From: Bacillota bacterium | GTDB taxonomy: Bacteria > Bacillota_I > Bacilli_A > RF39 > UBA660 | NCBI GenBank assembly: GCA_015059405.1 | Contig: SVAL01000004.1 | Span: 89,817 to 123,338, forward strand | Reading direction: 5' to 3' | DNA: 33,522 nt | Shown here: positions 32,519 to 33,522 of the stretch, piece by piece | How the letters are laid out: each line of letters starts with the position of its first letter | Numbering within the stretch: the stretch's first letter is position 1 | Translations under genes and position numbers: made by a program | The notes under the pieces: model-generated | Database searches by the model: none | Told to the model about the DNA's origin: nothing | What the model saw: the letters and a program-made list of their open reading frames with translations, nothing else

Positions 32519-33100
32519 TTAATTATTTTTCTTATTAATATAATCGGAATATACTTTAATTAAATCTCTATCCATTAAATTTTCAGGAACTTCATTAAGA
32601 TCAAAAAATCTTAATTTTTTTGTTTCAGAATCACCTTTCAAATTAGACTCATCTATCATTGATACATCTGCAAGATATAATGATGTATTATTATATACAA
32701 TATCACCATTAGGATAACTATTCTTTCTTGAACTTCCTGATAAAGTATCAATTAATTCTATTTCATTTGGATTTATTATAATTCCCGTTTCTTCGTATGC
32801 TTCCCTAACAGCAGTATTTCTTAAGTCTTCTCCTAAATCTTGACATCCTCCTGGAAGTCCCCATTTATTTCTGTCAGTTCTTTCTTGCAAAAGAATTTGA
32901 CCTTTTTCATTTCTAATTATAATTGCCGCACCAGTTTGAATAAAAGGAATATGACTAATTCTATCATCAAGCGCCATTCTAAATAAAACAGGATAACCAC
33001 CATAATTAGCACTTAATTCTAATAATTCTTCTTCATTTAAACTTAAAACTAAATTCACAAACTCTTCATGTGTATATTCTCTCATCTTTTTAAATTCCAT
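32519..33100 (-). CDS. Nudix hydrolase
   Basis: A 193-aa protein. The Nudix box is complete: G(x5)E(x7)REAYEETGI around GCQDLGE and NTAVREAYEETG, with metal-binding glutamates. An N-terminal helical extension (about 50 residues with LNEEELLELSANYGGYP) precedes the fold. Family members hydrolyse nucleoside diphosphates linked to other groups; the substrate is not fixed. ATG 33100 is chosen because AGGA lies about 10 nt upstream, whereas a GTG at 33109 would leave no spacing. Promoter at 33121-33129. First gene of a three-gene unit. Confidence 0.9.
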   Translation of the reverse strand: MEFKKMREYTHEEFVNLVLSLNEEELLELSANYGGYPVLFRMALDDRISHIPFIQTGAAIIIRNEKGQILLQERTDRNKWGLPGGCQDLGEDLRNTAVREAYEETGIIINPNEIELIDTLSGSSRKNSYPNGDIVYNNTSLYLADVSMIDESNLKGDSETKKLRFFDLNEVPENLMDRDLIKVYSDYINKKNN

Positions 33101-33120
33101 ATTCGTCACTTCCTATAACA

Positions 33121-33129
33121 ATTGTATCA
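33121..33129 (-). promoter_or_regulatory. Extended -10 promoter of the Nudix operon
   Basis: TGATACAAT on the minus strand, 20 nt upstream of the ATG at 33100. Confidence 0.55.
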
Positions 33130-33151
33130 TAAATAACAACCATTTCATAAA

Positions 33152-33180
33152 TAAAAAAGCCAGACATAAGTCTGACTTTT
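33152..33180 (-). terminator. Terminator of rpsI
   Basis: Minus-strand stem GTCAGAC/GTCTGGC with a TTAT loop, followed by TTTTTTATT. It lies about 20 nt after the rpsI stop. Confidence 0.9.
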
Positions 33181-33196
33181 GAAACATATATAAATC

Positions 33197-33522
33197 TTAA
33201 CGTTTTGAGAATTGTGGAGCACGTCTTGCTTTCTTTAAACCTGGTTTTTTACGTTCTTTAATTCTAGCATCTCTAGTGATAAATCCTTCAGGTTTTAATA
33301 ATTTTCTGAAGCTATTTTCACTATCTGAATCAGTTGTAGAATCGTATTCAAGTAAAGCTCTTGTAATACCTAAACGAATTGCACCAGTTTGTCCTGAGAA
33401 TCCTCCACCTCTAACTTCAACAACTACATCAAAGATTTCTCTTGTATTAGTAATATCTAAAGGTTGAGTTAAATCCATAACTAAAGTTTCATAAGGTAAA
33501 TATTCATTAACATCTTTACCAT
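33197..33522 (-). CDS. rpsI: Ribosomal protein S9, partial (5' end outside window)
   Basis: The C-terminal 107 codons of S9. The frame is open to the window edge and begins with [20 protein letters not shown], the usual early S9 segment, so about 20-25 residues are missing. [19 protein letters not shown] and the basic end [12 protein letters not shown] are diagnostic; the terminal KR enters the P site of the 30S subunit. Normally co-transcribed after rplM, which should lie beyond the right edge. Confidence 0.97.
   Translation of the reverse strand, partial: GKDVNEYLPYETLVMDLTQPLDITNTREIFDVVVEVRGGGFSGQTGAIRLGITRALLEYDSTTDSDSENSFRKLLKPEGFITRDARIKERKKPGLKKARRAPQFSKR

Overview
The window looks like a chromosomal segment of a very AT-rich, walled, probably anaerobic member of the Bacillota, most likely an uncultured gut Bacilli/Mollicutes-like lineage. 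Support for this: a T-box riboswitch on tyrS, GGAGG- and GGTGAT-type ribosome binding sites, a clostripain-type peptidase, a high-molecular-weight rubredoxin, a SleB-type wall hydrolase, YfhO and TrkA/TrkH. Standard genetic code is indicated, because the tRNA-Trp has anticodon CCA and TGA ends several genes. No phage, IS element or CRISPR array was seen. Genus and species cannot be assigned from sequence alone.

Layout, left to right. 45-5231 holds single genes on the minus strand: a COG2509 flavoprotein, a zinc-ribbon/membrane/clostripain protein, a small membrane protein and a dihydrodipicolinate-reductase-like dehydrogenase. 5311-6587 is a two-gene unit, a cysteine-rich unknown followed by an AlkD-like glycosylase. 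6637-14321 reads as one nine-gene minus-strand operon: MoxR ATPase, DUF58, small membrane protein, two VWA proteins, TPR protein, membrane WG-like protein, FabG-like reductase and flavin reductase-rubredoxin. Every junction in it is an overlap or a gap of 9 nt or less.

14413-17277 holds lineage-specific genes around a palindromic divergent promoter at 16262-16296, including a transglutaminase-like protein and a HIT-like protein. 17375-21544 is cell-envelope oriented: YfhO, tRNA-Trp, a SleB-like hydrolase and an amidase-LysM protein that has lost one zinc-ligand histidine. 21614-22684 is an unknown with ADP-ribosyltransferase-like features, flanked by a 27-bp repeated terminator. 22758-25529 is the trkA-trkH potassium uptake operon. 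25595-27640 is an Abi_2 (HEPN) gene abutting an HtrA-type protease gene. 27806-29562 is a nucleotidyltransferase, small membrane protein and GNAT operon. 29623-31206 is tyrS with a T-box leader (specifier UAC) and a possible Tyr-rich leader peptide behind a perfect Shine-Dalgarno sequence. 31210-33100 is a Nudix, degenerate P-loop and P-loop kinase-like operon. The window ends inside rpsI (ribosomal protein S9).

The genome is compact: Rho-independent terminators often overlap the stop codon of the gene they end, and several promoters are extended -10 types (TGnTATAAT). The most interesting candidates are the leader peptide between T-box and tyrS, the MoxR/VWA operon extended with redox genes, and the unknown genes around 14.4-16.8 kb and 21.6-22.7 kb.
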